From positions 439,001 through 503,000 of the forward strand of contig NZ_JPDS01000002.1 in assembly GCF_000766795.1 (NCBI RefSeq): a stretch of 64,000 bases of DNA. Reading direction: 5' to 3'. Origin of the DNA: Polaribacter sp. Hel1_85. Lineage in GTDB: Bacteria; Bacteroidota; Bacteroidia; Flavobacteriales; Flavobacteriaceae. The position numbers were made by a program, and so were the translations under genes. Positions within the stretch are counted from its first letter, which is position 1. Each line of letters starts with the position of its first letter. The notes under the pieces were generated by a model. The model saw only the letters and a program-made list of their open reading frames with translations, was not told where the DNA came from and did not search any database. This document shows, in pieces, positions 1 to 8,877 of the stretch.

Positions 1-702
1 GGTCAAAAAGTAATAGAAGTTGTCAAAGAATTTGGAGAAGAAATTCCCTTAACGAAAGGAAGAAGAATTTCTGCATCACAATTATTAGAGCGTTTTTTGT
101 TTGACAAAAAGAAACAATATGATTTTGTAGAAAAACTTTCTGGAGGAGAACAAAAACGTTTGTATTTATGTGCAGTTTTAATTCAGAATCCTAACTTTTT
201 AATTCTTGATGAGCCAACAAATGATTTAGATGTTGTAACACTTAACGTATTAGAAAACTTCTTATTAGATTATCCTGGAAACCTTTTGGTAGTTTCTCAC
301 GATCGTTATTTTATGGATAAAATTGTGGATGCTTTATTTGTTTTTAGAGGTGAAGGAGTAGTAGAAAACTTTCCTGGGAATTATTCTGATTTTAGAGCTT
401 ATGATAGTTCTAGTTCAAAACAGATTTCAGAAAAAACTACAATCAAAAAGAACGAGAAAAAACCAGCTAAAAAAGAATCTAAAAATGCATTAAGTTTTAA
501 TGAAAAAAGAGAATTTGGTGCCTTAGAAGCAGATATAGAAAGACTACAAAGAAGAAAAGAAATTATTGAAAAACAATTTTTAAACGTAGAAATAGAACCA
601 GATAATATCGCTAAAAAATCTGAAGAATTACAGGAAACTATAATCTCTCTAGAACAAAAAGAAGAACGTTGGCTAGAACTTTCTATGAAATTAGAAGATT
701 AA
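1..702 (+). CDS. ABC-F family ATPase (Uup-like), 3' part only
   Basis: The reading frame is open from base 1, so the gene begins before the window; 233 residues are visible. They hold the end of a second ABC ATPase domain: signature LSGGEQKR, Walker B with FLILDEPTNDLD, and the switch histidine in VVSHDRYF. A lysine-rich linker and a C-terminal coiled coil follow (about the last 70 residues). This is the layout of Uup/EttA-type ABC-F proteins, soluble ATPases acting on ribosomes or DNA intermediates, not transporters. The C-terminal coiled coil favours Uup. The stop overlaps the stop of the convergent exonuclease gene by a few bases. Family is certain, exact member is not. Confidence 0.9.
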   Translation, partial: GQKVIEVVKEFGEEIPLTKGRRISASQLLERFLFDKKKQYDFVEKLSGGEQKRLYLCAVLIQNPNFLILDEPTNDLDVVTLNVLENFLLDYPGNLLVVSHDRYFMDKIVDALFVFRGEGVVENFPGNYSDFRAYDSSSSKQISEKTTIKKNEKKPAKKESKNALSFNEKREFGALEADIERLQRRKEIIEKQFLNVEIEPDNIAKKSEELQETIISLEQKEERWLELSMKLED

Positions 703-1418
703 TCGATACTAACAATATTTTCAGCTTTCAATAATTCTTGATTATTAAAACGTAATAAAATTTGAGCTACAGCTATTGTGTCTTTTTCACAGTAGCTTAC
801 AATTCTTTGTATATTTTTTTCCTTGTAGTAAACACTAGCAACTTCGCTCCCATCAATATCATCTTTTGGAGATGGAATTCCTAAGATTGAAGTTAATAAT
901 TTTAAAGAGGTATAATGCTTATAATCTCCAAATTTCCACAATTCTAAAGTATCTAAATGTGGAACTTCCCAAGGTTTTTTACCAAATAAATTAAGCTTTT
1001 TAGGCAATTCTATTTGATGGACTATCATTCTTCTTGCTATAAAAGGAAAATCGAATTCTTTTCCATTATGAGCACACAAAACATTGCTTTTTTTAACAAA
1101 ATGCTTATCTAACAATACCTTAAAATCAGTTAGTAGTTGATGCTCATCATCACCAAAAAAAGAAGTTAAACGTAATTGTTTACTCTTTTCGATATCAACA
1201 AAATAACCAACTGAAATACATATTATTTTACCAAATTCTGCCCAAATTCCTGCGCGTTCATAAAATTCTTCAGCGGTAAACTCTTCTTTGCGCTGGTATT
1301 GAGTTTTCTTTTTATAAAGCTCTTGAGTTTCTTTAGGTAGTAGATTCCAATTTTCTTTTTGAGGTACAGTTTCAATATCCAAAAAAAGGACATCATTTAA
1401 TTTGATAGACAAATTCAT
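699..1418 (-). CDS. DnaQ-like 3'-5' exonuclease (DNA_pol_B_exo2 type)
   Basis: A 239-residue protein with the three exonuclease motifs: Exo I with D14-I-E16 in LFLDIETVP, Exo II in CAHNGKEFDFPF, and Exo III near the C-terminus in YCEKDTIAVAQ. The spacing is that of the PolB-exonuclease-like family, stand-alone proteins with the DEDD nuclease fold. The expected activity is metal-dependent 3'-5' degradation of DNA or RNA; the in vivo substrate is unknown. It is a single gene convergent with the ABC-F gene. There is no signal peptide, so it should be cytoplasmic. Confidence 0.85.
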   Translation of the reverse strand: MNLSIKLNDVLFLDIETVPQKENWNLLPKETQELYKKKTQYQRKEEFTAEEFYERAGIWAEFGKIICISVGYFVDIEKSKQLRLTSFFGDDEHQLLTDFKVLLDKHFVKKSNVLCAHNGKEFDFPFIARRMIVHQIELPKKLNLFGKKPWEVPHLDTLELWKFGDYKHYTSLKLLTSILGIPSPKDDIDGSEVASVYYKEKNIQRIVSYCEKDTIAVAQILLRFNNQELLKAENIVSID

Positions 1419-1460
1419 AGCAATAGGTTTTTCTTTTTCTTGACTAAAGATAGTGAAAAT

Positions 1461-1490
1461 AAAAAAGCTCCGAATAAATTCGAAGCTTTT
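1461..1490 (-). terminator. Hairpin terminator after the T9SS lamin-tail gene
   Basis: The inverted repeat AAAGCT-x-CGAA / TTCG-x-AGCTTT has a 4-base loop and one mismatch. On the minus strand it is followed by a T-run. It lies about 35 bases beyond the stop of the gene at 1524 and could also stop read-through toward the exonuclease gene. Confidence 0.7.
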
Positions 1491-1523
1491 ATAGTAAAAT
1501 ACTTTATAGTAAATAAGTCTTTT

Positions 1524-3596
1524 TTATCTGATTACTAATTTCTTAGTAGCTGTTTTACCTGATTCAGTAACTTTAAGAATATAGATACCTGAATTAATTG
1601 TAGATACATTTATACTCTTCTTTGAACCAGAAAAATTAGTTGTTAAAACTTTTTTTCCTAAAACATTAAAGATTGATATTTGTTTTACATCAGAACTATT
1701 AGTAATAATTGTAAATCTTTTATCAGTAATTGGATTTGGATATGTTGCAAAACCTTCAATTGAATTATCTATTGTAGATGCTGTAGTATTTGTATAAGTT
1801 CCTATTGGAAAAGGAACATCTGATGTTGCATTATTTGTTCCACCTTCTAATTGATTAGCTCCACTATAAGTCCAATTTGAGTGAGTAAATATTGTTCCTT
1901 CTGGCCCTGTATTTGATTTTCGATAAGCCCAACCATCAAGATAATCCCATTCAGGGCAAGTAGTTCCATCATTATTTGGATCACAATCAACTGTTCCAAA
2001 AACATCAATTATTTGACCATTTTCATAAAGTTCTATTGAATCATCTCCATTTATGCCAACTGTACCAGTTGTATATGTTGGTGCCATTCCAAAAAAGGTT
2101 GTAAAATTAGTTTCTTCTGTAGATATATAAATAAAAGTTCCTGCTTTTGCTGTTCCTGCTTCAAAATAATATTCAATATTTCCAGCTGTTGACCCACCTC
2201 CATTAGAAACAGAACTAACACCAAATAAACTTAAATCTGCAATGTCTTTAAGCACATACAACTCAATTCCTTTAGGAGTACCCCCAGATAAATTACCATC
2301 ATAAGCTCCAGTAATTATCATACTATTTGTTGGTGCTCCATAAGCATTTCCATTCACGGATATACTTTTATCTACAACACTTGTAGATGATAAAATAATA
2401 TCTCCTGAATAATTACCCGCAGTTAAACCAGATTTTAAACGAATATAAACCATTGTTTCTGTTATAGTTCCAGAAATTGGTGAGACATTAACAGAAGATC
2501 CGAAACTAGCTCCAGAAGCTAAAGAAACTTCAAAATTAGTTGGTGCTGTAATAATTAAATCTGCAGTTAAAAATAAACCTTCTACATTAAAAGTTTGTTC
2601 TGCTGAAGGTAAACCTGCGCTAATTACATAATTAAAATCATCTAAAAAAGCAGTCACTGTAAATTGTGGATCTGCAGGACTAACTATTCCTTCAAATGTT
2701 CCTGTAAGATCTGTAGCACCAGCAGATGAAGCAGTTATATCACCTGTATAAGTATCAGCACTCAATCCAGCAGATAATCTCACGTAAATAATTCCTGAGG
2801 CTGAACCATCAGTTTGTGGAATCATTACAGAACTCCCAAATCCACTCCCAGAAGTTAAGGAAATTTCAAAATTTGTAGGAATAGTCACAGTAATGTCTGC
2901 AGTTAAATTTGTTCCCATAACTGTAAATGATTGTTCTGCTGAAGGCCCATGACCTTCAAAATAATCAAAACTTTCTGAATCTCCAGTTGCTGTAATTTCT
3001 GGTGTTGTAGAAGCTACTGCAGAATAAGTACCTGCAGGAAAAGGTGAGTTAGTTGCTGCATTTGTAGAACCTCCTTCTAATTGATTCGTTCCACTAAAAG
3101 TCCAATTCGTTAAAACAAATCCATCATCTGGTCCTGTTCCATCTTTTCTATACGCCCATCCATCAACAAAATCCCAAGCTTCTCCTGTGCCATCTTTCGC
3201 AATATCTCCAAAAGTATCAACAACACTTCCGTTTTTAAAAAGCTCTACAGCATCATCTCCATTAATTCCCATTGAGCCATCAGTGTAAGTTGGTGCAAAA
3301 CCAAAGAAAGCAGTAAATTGAGGAGCTTCTGTTGCAACATAAATAAAAGTTCCTGCTGTGGCTGCAACTGATGGAAAAGTAAATTCTTCACCATCTGTAC
3401 CCCCACCATTGTTAGCACTCCCAATACCATAAATACTTAAATCTGCAATATCATTTGCAACATAAAGCTCTATTCCTTTAGGTGTTCCTCCAGTATTAGG
3501 ACCATCGAATGCACCAGTAATTAATAAATCCTGCCCAAAAGACAATACACTAAAACAAAGGGTTAATAATAAAGTAAAAAAGTAATTTTTTTTCAT
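1524..3596 (-). CDS. Secreted T9SS cargo with two lamin-tail-like domains
   Basis: A 690-residue protein with a Sec signal peptide (about residues 1-21, ending in LSFGQ). Two related lamin-tail-like domains (roughly 22-190 and 425-605) share the phrases TPKGIELYV, NGDDAVEL/NGDDSIEL, DGWAYRK and NQLEGG. Between them lie two similar beta-rich repeats (about 195-305 and 310-420), each with a PTNFEVSLASG-like core and Y(T/S)GDI. The end (about 615-690) is a type A sorting domain starting at YPNP and finishing in KKLVIR. The T9SS machinery should therefore carry it across the outer membrane and anchor or release it. Function is unknown; lamin-tail domains often accompany secreted nucleases, but no catalytic domain is present. 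Confidence 0.85.
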   Translation of the reverse strand: MKKNYFFTLLLTLCFSVLSFGQDLLITGAFDGPNTGGTPKGIELYVANDIADLSIYGIGSANNGGGTDGEEFTFPSVAATAGTFIYVATEAPQFTAFFGFAPTYTDGSMGINGDDAVELFKNGSVVDTFGDIAKDGTGEAWDFVDGWAYRKDGTGPDDGFVLTNWTFSGTNQLEGGSTNAATNSPFPAGTYSAVASTTPEITATGDSESFDYFEGHGPSAEQSFTVMGTNLTADITVTIPTNFEISLTSGSGFGSSVMIPQTDGSASGIIYVRLSAGLSADTYTGDITASSAGATDLTGTFEGIVSPADPQFTVTAFLDDFNYVISAGLPSAEQTFNVEGLFLTADLIITAPTNFEVSLASGASFGSSVNVSPISGTITETMVYIRLKSGLTAGNYSGDIILSSTSVVDKSISVNGNAYGAPTNSMIITGAYDGNLSGGTPKGIELYVLKDIADLSLFGVSSVSNGGGSTAGNIEYYFEAGTAKAGTFIYISTEETNFTTFFGMAPTYTTGTVGINGDDSIELYENGQIIDVFGTVDCDPNNDGTTCPEWDYLDGWAYRKSNTGPEGTIFTHSNWTYSGANQLEGGTNNATSDVPFPIGTYTNTTASTIDNSIEGFATYPNPITDKRFTIITNSSDVKQISIFNVLGKKVLTTNFSGSKKSINVSTINSGIYILKVTESGKTATKKLVIR

Positions 3597-3839
3597 GTGA
3601 TGTGTTTTTATGAAGTTATTTCGTAAAAATAGTGAAAAAATAAATTACACACTGACTAGTAATAGATTAATTAATCGTTAATTATTACAAGATTCTATTC
3701 TCTTGATAATAAATAAATTAAATTTTGCAATGTTACATAAACGTTAATAGAAGCTCAACAGATTAAATGATTGTTAAGTACTTATGATTCTACTATAATT
3801 ATTCCTATTTTTGATATTCGTTGTTATTTAATCTGTTTT

Positions 3840-4535
3840 ATGAATAAAAGTGATATTAAAATTTTATTGGTTGATGATGAGCCAGATATTTTAGAAATTG
3901 TAGGTTATAATTTAAAAAATGAAGGCTATCAAATTTTCACAGCTACTAATGGACTTGAAGCTGTAAAGTCTGCAAAAAAAAATATTCCTCATTTAATCTT
4001 ATTGGATATTATGATGCCAGAAATGGATGGTATTGAGGCATGTGAAAAAATTAGAAAAATAAAATCTTTAGAAAATGTAATTATTACATTCTTAACAGCA
4101 AGAGGAGAAGATTATTCACAAGTAGCAGGTTTTGAAGCTGGTGCAGATGATTATATAACCAAACCTATAAAACCAAAAGTTTTAGTAAGTAAAGTAAAAT
4201 CTCTTTTACGAAGATTAAAAACTGAAAAAGAAAGCGAAGAGGTTTTTAAAATTGGAGATATTGTTATAGACAGAGATGAATATGTAGTTTATAAAGCTGG
4301 AAAAAAAATATCACTACCCAGAAAAGAATTCGAATTATTTTCTTTATTAACTTCAAAACCGAGTAAAGTATTTAAAAGAGAAGTTATTTTAGATACAGTT
4401 TGGGGAAATGAAGTTGTTGTTGGAGGTAGAACTATAGATGTTCATATTAGAAAATTGAGAGAAAAAATTGGTGACGATCACTTTAAAACTGTAAAAGGGG
4501 TTGGTTATAAATTTGTTTTAGACGAAGATAAATAA
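3840..4535 (+). CDS. OmpR/PhoB-family response regulator
   Basis: The ATG at 3840 is preferred over an in-frame upstream start at 3771, because the family begins a few residues before ILLVDDEP and the upstream 23 residues match nothing typical. It gives 231 residues. The receiver domain (about 7-120) has the acidic pair DDE, phospho-acceptor D56 in LLDIMMPEMDG, and the conserved lysine in YITKP. A winged-helix DNA-binding domain follows, ending in TIDVHIRKLREKIG...VKGVGYKF. The histidine kinase gene follows 12 bases later, so the two form one operon. The pair resembles the PhoB/PhoR type of flavobacteria; phosphate as the signal is an inference, since no pst or pho target gene is nearby. Confidence 0.88.
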   Translation: MNKSDIKILLVDDEPDILEIVGYNLKNEGYQIFTATNGLEAVKSAKKNIPHLILLDIMMPEMDGIEACEKIRKIKSLENVIITFLTARGEDYSQVAGFEAGADDYITKPIKPKVLVSKVKSLLRRLKTEKESEEVFKIGDIVIDRDEYVVYKAGKKISLPRKEFELFSLLTSKPSKVFKREVILDTVWGNEVVVGGRTIDVHIRKLREKIGDDHFKTVKGVGYKFVLDEDK

Positions 4536-4547
4536 ACATCTGTCTCA

Positions 4548-5588
4548 ATGAAAATAAAGAAAACATATTCTTATGCACTCTGGTCTGCATTATACTTAAC
4601 ACTACTCTCTACAGCTATAGCGGCTATTTCATACTTTTTCATTGTTCAACATTTTGGAGTTAGCACGGTTATTATTTCAATTCTTGCATTATTCTTTATT
4701 TCATTTTTCATTATTCAATACAGAACAGAACATTTTATATACAGGCGTTTAAAAAAAATATACGAAGAGGTTTCAATCTTAGATGAAAACGATTTTCGCA
4801 ATGATTCTGTAACTACCGATATTGAAAAACTTTCTAAAAGAATGGAAAAATTCGTTGAAGGTAAACGACTCGAAATAAAAAGCTTAACAGAGAGAGACTC
4901 TTTTAGGCGAGATTTTTTAGGTAATGTAGCACATGAACTTAAAACCCCATTATTTACAGTTCAAGGCTATATTTTAACTCTATTAGAAGGTGCTATAAAC
5001 GACAAACAAATAAGGACCAAATATTTAGAAAGAGCCAATAAAGGAGTAGAAAGATTGGTTGCTGTTACAAAAGACTTAGATATGATTGCTAAGTTAGAAA
5101 ACGAGGGTTTAAAACTAAATATCGACGTTTTTAACATTATAGAACTAATACAAAATGTATTTGACTTGTTAGAAATGAAAGCAAAAAAAAGAAATATTGT
5201 TTTAAAATTTGAAAAAACCTATAAATCTGCAATTTACGTTAGGGGCGATATTGAAAAAATAGAGCAAGTTTTAATAAATTTAGTGGTTAATTCTATTAAA
5301 TACGGCAAACCAAAGGGCACAACTACCTTAACTATAGATAGTTATAATGATCAAAAATTTATTATTAAGGTTATAGATGATGGAGAAGGAATAAAACAAA
5401 AACACCTTCCTAGACTTTTTGAGCGTTTTTATAGAGTAGACCAAAGTAGATCTAGAGAACAAGGAGGTTCTGGTTTAGGCTTGTCTATAGTAAAACATAT
5501 TATTGAAGCTCATAATGAAACTATTTTCTTAAAAAGCAAATACGGTGAAGGTTCAGAATTTTCTTTTACGCTTGAAAAGGCTAAATAA
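4548..5588 (+). CDS. Sensor histidine kinase (PhoR-like), partner of the upstream regulator
   Basis: 346 residues. Two membrane segments lie close together at the N-terminus (about 12-33 and 38-58) with almost no loop between them, so there is no periplasmic sensor domain. A linker, a HisKA domain with the phosphorylated H129 in NVAHELKTP, and a HATPase domain follow, the last with an N box (LINLVVNSIKYG), G1 (DDGEGI), F box (LFERFYRVD) and G2 (GSGLGLSIVKH). It should autophosphorylate and pass phosphate to the adjacent PhoB-like regulator. The last 36 bases overlap the 3' end of the convergent glycosyltransferase gene. Confidence 0.88.
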   Translation: MKIKKTYSYALWSALYLTLLSTAIAAISYFFIVQHFGVSTVIISILALFFISFFIIQYRTEHFIYRRLKKIYEEVSILDENDFRNDSVTTDIEKLSKRMEKFVEGKRLEIKSLTERDSFRRDFLGNVAHELKTPLFTVQGYILTLLEGAINDKQIRTKYLERANKGVERLVAVTKDLDMIAKLENEGLKLNIDVFNIIELIQNVFDLLEMKAKKRNIVLKFEKTYKSAIYVRGDIEKIEQVLINLVVNSIKYGKPKGTTTLTIDSYNDQKFIIKVIDDGEGIKQKHLPRLFERFYRVDQSRSREQGGSGLGLSIVKHIIEAHNETIFLKSKYGEGSEFSFTLEKAK

Positions 5589-6620
5589 CTGAGAATTCAG
5601 TTTTGTTTCATTCGATTTTAAACCTATATATTTTTTCATTTTGAAAAGATTTTCTTTTGAAAAATCTTCTACGATAGAAAATGGAGCAATTTCTTTACCC
5701 TCTAAATATGTTGCTAAATATTCTTGTTCTGATTGATTTTTAGTAGGAATAAATAAAGCTTTCTTTTCTAAAACTGCTAAATCCATAATAGAAGAATAAC
5801 CAGATCTAGAAACAACTATTTTACTCGAATTTATTTTATCTTGAAGCTGATTGGTAAGTAAATAATTATAGAAAACTATATTTTCTGAAGTCCACTTTTT
5901 TTGCTCACTTTCAACTTTACCTAAAACAAAAACAATGTTTTTAGATTGGTTTTTAAGCTCAGAAATTAATTTATCTTGAAAAAAGGTCCTATTAGGTTCT
6001 GGACCAGAAAGAATAACTAAAACATCTATATTTTGAGGTAATTCTTCTTTTTTAAAGCGACTTAAAACTCCAATAAATTTGGCGTTTATTTTAGAATTTG
6101 AAATTGATAATTTTCCTGAAAATTGAGAATTCATATTATCTGGAATCCAACATTCATCAAATTTTTTAATGATTTTTTGATGAAAATAAGATGTTAAAAA
6201 AGTTGTATTTCCAGACAAAACATTTACTTGATGTGTGATGTAAACAGATGGGACTAAATTACTTCTTACTCCAAATCTATTATCAGAAATGATACCAACA
6301 ACATCTTTATTGTTTTGTATAAAATTATCAATTACTTGTTTTTCTTTCTTTACTGCTTTTAAAATTTTAGGAATTTGAAAAAGTAATCCCAACTTTAAAT
6401 TTCTATGATAAGAAATATTATAAGTCGGGATTGCTAAATATTCTAAATCTGGAAATTCTTTTTTTAAAAAACTTAAAGCCTTTCCGTCTGAAGCTATTAT
6501 TGGTGTAAAGTTGTTTTCTAATAATGCATTTATTACTGGTATACAACGTGTTGCATGACCTAAACCCCAATTTAAAGGTGCAATTATTATTTTTTTGTTG
6601 GTAGTTTTCATTTTATTCAA
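5553..6620 (-). CDS. GT28/MurG-like glycosyltransferase
   Basis: 355 residues. The N-terminal half begins with APLNWGLGHATRC, the glycine-rich acceptor-side loop seen in MurG and related GT-B enzymes. The C-terminal half holds SRSGYSSIMDLA and a KNQSEQEYLA stretch, the positions that bind the UDP-sugar in this family. It is a cytoplasmic or peripheral enzyme, probably adding a hexosamine to a lipid or surface glycan; the acceptor cannot be told. It stands alone between the kinase gene and purD. An alternative start three codons in (MKTTNKK) is equally plausible. Confidence 0.75.
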   Translation of the reverse strand: MNKMKTTNKKIIIAPLNWGLGHATRCIPVINALLENNFTPIIASDGKALSFLKKEFPDLEYLAIPTYNISYHRNLKLGLLFQIPKILKAVKKEKQVIDNFIQNNKDVVGIISDNRFGVRSNLVPSVYITHQVNVLSGNTTFLTSYFHQKIIKKFDECWIPDNMNSQFSGKLSISNSKINAKFIGVLSRFKKEELPQNIDVLVILSGPEPNRTFFQDKLISELKNQSKNIVFVLGKVESEQKKWTSENIVFYNYLLTNQLQDKINSSKIVVSRSGYSSIMDLAVLEKKALFIPTKNQSEQEYLATYLEGKEIAPFSIVEDFSKENLFKMKKYIGLKSNETKLNSQLFSLFKRKRKF

Positions 6621-6686
6621 TTTAAATCTACCAATTTTTTAAATATAACTTCCTTTTTTAGGTTAAAAATTCGTTTTTAAAAAAGC

Positions 6687-6761
6687 GCGTTAAGGATTGA
6701 AATGGCATCCTTTTTTCTTTTTCTGAAAAAAAGATATAATGGAAAGCCTGTTAAAACGCCC
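6687..6761 (+). repeat. Dispersed intergenic repeat, family 1, copy A
   Basis: A 75-base element running from GCGTTAAGGAT to CTGTTAAAACGCCC. It shares both ends and inner blocks (AATGG..ATCCTTTTTT and AAAAAAGAT...AATGGA) with the element at 37971-38054, which lies in the opposite orientation. Its ends are imperfect inverted repeats of each other. AAGGAT/ATCCTT can pair just before a T-run. It sits between purD and the GT28 gene. Confidence 0.75.
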
Positions 6762-6775
6762 AAATAAAAATGTAT

Positions 6776-8050
6776 TTACACTAAATCGAAACCGATATCT
6801 TTTCTGTAATTCATTTTATCGAAATGAATTTTGTTGATGCTTTTATAACTCTTTTTTAAAGCCTCTTCTATGGTGTTTCCAAAAGAAGTTACTGCCATAA
6901 CTCTACCTCCACTTGTAACTACTTTACCATCTTTAATGGTTGTACCTGCGTGAAAAGCAATTGAGTCTTCTAGCGCATCAAAACCAGACATTTCTTTGCC
7001 TTTTTCGTACGCTTCTGGATATCCGCCAGAAACCAACATAACAGTGGTAGCAGTTTTATCTGTAACAGAAAAAGATTTTTCATTTAAGTTCTGATTTGCA
7101 ACACCTTCAAATAAATCAAACAAGTCAGATTCTATTCTAGGCAAAACAACTTCAGTTTCAGGATCTCCCATTCTAACATTATACTCTACAACTGAAGGAT
7201 TTCCGTTATCATTCATTAAGCCAATAAAAATAAAACCTTTGTAATCAATTCCGTCTTTTTGTAAACCAGCAATAGTAGGTTTTACAACCAATTCTTCAAC
7301 TTTATTTATAAAAGCATCATCTGCAAATGGCACTGGAGATATTGCTCCCATTCCACCAGTATTTAAACCCGTATCTCCTTCTCCAATTCTTTTATAATCT
7401 TTTGCCGATGGTAAAATTTTATAATTTTTACCGTCTGTTAAAACAAAAACGGACAATTCTATTCCTTTTAAAAACTCTTCTATTACTACTGTAGTTGATG
7501 CTTCTCCAAATTTTTTGTTAGAAACCATTTCTTCTAGTTCAACTTTAGCATTCTCTAAAGAATTTAAAATCAATACTCCTTTTCCTGCTGCCAAACCGTC
7601 TGCTTTTAAAACAAAAGGAGGATCTAAAGTTTCTAAAAAAGCAAAACCTTCTTCTAAATTTTCTTTTGTGAATGATTTATATTTTGCAGTAGGAACTCCA
7701 TGTTTTTGCATAAATTGTTTAGAAAAATCTTTAGAACCTTCTAATAAAGCACCATCTTTTTTTGGTCCAATTACAGGTATGTTTTTCAGGGCATTGTCTG
7801 CTAAAAAGAAATCATGAATTCCTTCAACCAAAGGCGCTTCAGGGCCAACAACTACCATTTTAATATTATTTTCTAAAACAGTCTTTTTAACTGCTTCAAA
7901 ATCTGTAGGATTTATATTAATATTTGTTGCAATTTTATCAGTTCCAGCATTTCCTGGAGCTACAAAAAGTTTATTAATTTTATCGCTTTCTATTAATTTT
8001 AATGAAAAAGCATGTTCTCTACCTCCAGAACCTAAAATAAGTACATTCAT
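6776..8050 (-). CDS. purD: Phosphoribosylamine--glycine ligase
   Basis: 424 residues, the normal length for PurD. It joins glycine to phosphoribosylamine with ATP in de novo purine synthesis. Seen: N-terminal MNVLILGSGGREHA; the VVGPEAPLVEG block; an ATP-grasp domain with FVLKADGLAAGKGV; LNTGGMGA; and the metal-binding EYNVRMGDPETE. No other pur gene is adjacent. A TATATTTG promoter box lies 24 bases before the start, so it is probably transcribed alone. Confidence 0.97.
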   Translation of the reverse strand: MNVLILGSGGREHAFSLKLIESDKINKLFVAPGNAGTDKIATNININPTDFEAVKKTVLENNIKMVVVGPEAPLVEGIHDFFLADNALKNIPVIGPKKDGALLEGSKDFSKQFMQKHGVPTAKYKSFTKENLEEGFAFLETLDPPFVLKADGLAAGKGVLILNSLENAKVELEEMVSNKKFGEASTTVVIEEFLKGIELSVFVLTDGKNYKILPSAKDYKRIGEGDTGLNTGGMGAISPVPFADDAFINKVEELVVKPTIAGLQKDGIDYKGFIFIGLMNDNGNPSVVEYNVRMGDPETEVVLPRIESDLFDLFEGVANQNLNEKSFSVTDKTATTVMLVSGGYPEAYEKGKEMSGFDALEDSIAFHAGTTIKDGKVVTSGGRVMAVTSFGNTIEEALKKSYKSINKIHFDKMNYRKDIGFDLV

Positions 8051-8073
8051 TGTTTATTGTGTTGTTGTGGGTG

Positions 8074-8081
8074 CAAATATA
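8074..8081 (-). promoter_or_regulatory. -7 box of the purD promoter
   Basis: On the minus strand this reads TATATTTG, an exact match to the Bacteroidota TAnnTTTG -7 element, 23 bases before the purD ATG. No clear -33 TTTG was found at the usual distance. Confidence 0.55.
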
Positions 8082-8101
8082 TTTTAAAAAAAATCAGGAA
8101 A

Positions 8102-8872
8102 CTAGAATCCCCACTTTAAAAAATATTTAATTGCTGAAGATATGTGAAGCAAAAATAATTTTATATCTTTTGAGGAACCTTGTTTTAATACGTGTATAAT
8201 TTCTTCTTTAGGATAGTATAACTTCTTTTTTCCTAAACCATCAATTTTCTTACATATATCTACGTCTTCCATATACAAGAAATAACGCTCATCAAAACCT
8301 TTTAATTTAACAAAATCATCCGTTTTATAAAGGTGAAAACAACCCGTTATATATTCTACAAAGAAATCCTCACTTAAATTTCTGTCTTTATATTGCCCTT
8401 CAAAAATTTTTCTTTTAAATATAGGGTTTAAAAAAGTAAACCTTCTTGCTAAAAGCTCCGAAACTAAAGGATATCTTCTACATGAATATTGATGTTGCCC
8501 ATCAGGAAATAATACTTTTGGAGCAATCATAGATATGTTTTCGTTTTTTCCTAATTCTAAAATTAAATTAGGTATAACCGATGGACTAAAAATAACATCA
8601 GGATTTAATATTAGGTGATATCTTGAGTTAAGTTTTATTTTATCTAGAATCATATTATGCCCAGCTCCAAAACCTATATTTTTACCAACAGTTATGTATT
8701 CTATCTCTTTTTGTTTAAATTTTTGTTTTAATGTACTACTTCCTGAATTATCTATTAAATAAAGCTTTTTACTGATAGGAATATTTAAAAAACAATTTAT
8801 TGTTTTTGTAAGCTCTTCTAAATCTTCATTATAAAGAACAATAGATACAGTTATGCCTAATCTTTCTTTCAT
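8102..8872 (-). CDS. Family 2 glycosyltransferase (rhamnosyltransferase-like)
   Basis: 256 residues with a GT-A fold. Seen: N-terminal VSIVLYNEDLEEL; the nucleotide-sugar block NIGFGAGHNM; LILNPDV in place of the DxD metal site; and a C-terminal GFDERYFLYMEDVDIC, where ED(V)D is typical of the catalytic-base region of WbbL/RfbF-type rhamnosyltransferases. With the dTDP-sugar genes in the same locus, a deoxyhexose donor is plausible. It is the last gene of the polysaccharide operon, 5 bases after the sugar transferase gene. Confidence 0.8.
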   Translation of the reverse strand: MKERLGITVSIVLYNEDLEELTKTINCFLNIPISKKLYLIDNSGSSTLKQKFKQKEIEYITVGKNIGFGAGHNMILDKIKLNSRYHLILNPDVIFSPSVIPNLILELGKNENISMIAPKVLFPDGQHQYSCRRYPLVSELLARRFTFLNPIFKRKIFEGQYKDRNLSEDFFVEYITGCFHLYKTDDFVKLKGFDERYFLYMEDVDICKKIDGLGKKKLYYPKEEIIHVLKQGSSKDIKLFLLHISSAIKYFLKWGF

Positions 8873-8877
8873 ATTAT

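Noticed and set aside
3245..3430. Minus-strand frame of 61 codons
   Set aside because: Lies wholly inside the T9SS lamin-tail gene in another frame; leucine/glutamine-rich composition from repeats, no family.
7515..7817. Plus-strand frame of 100 codons opposite purD
   Set aside because: Shadow of purD; reverse-strand composition only.
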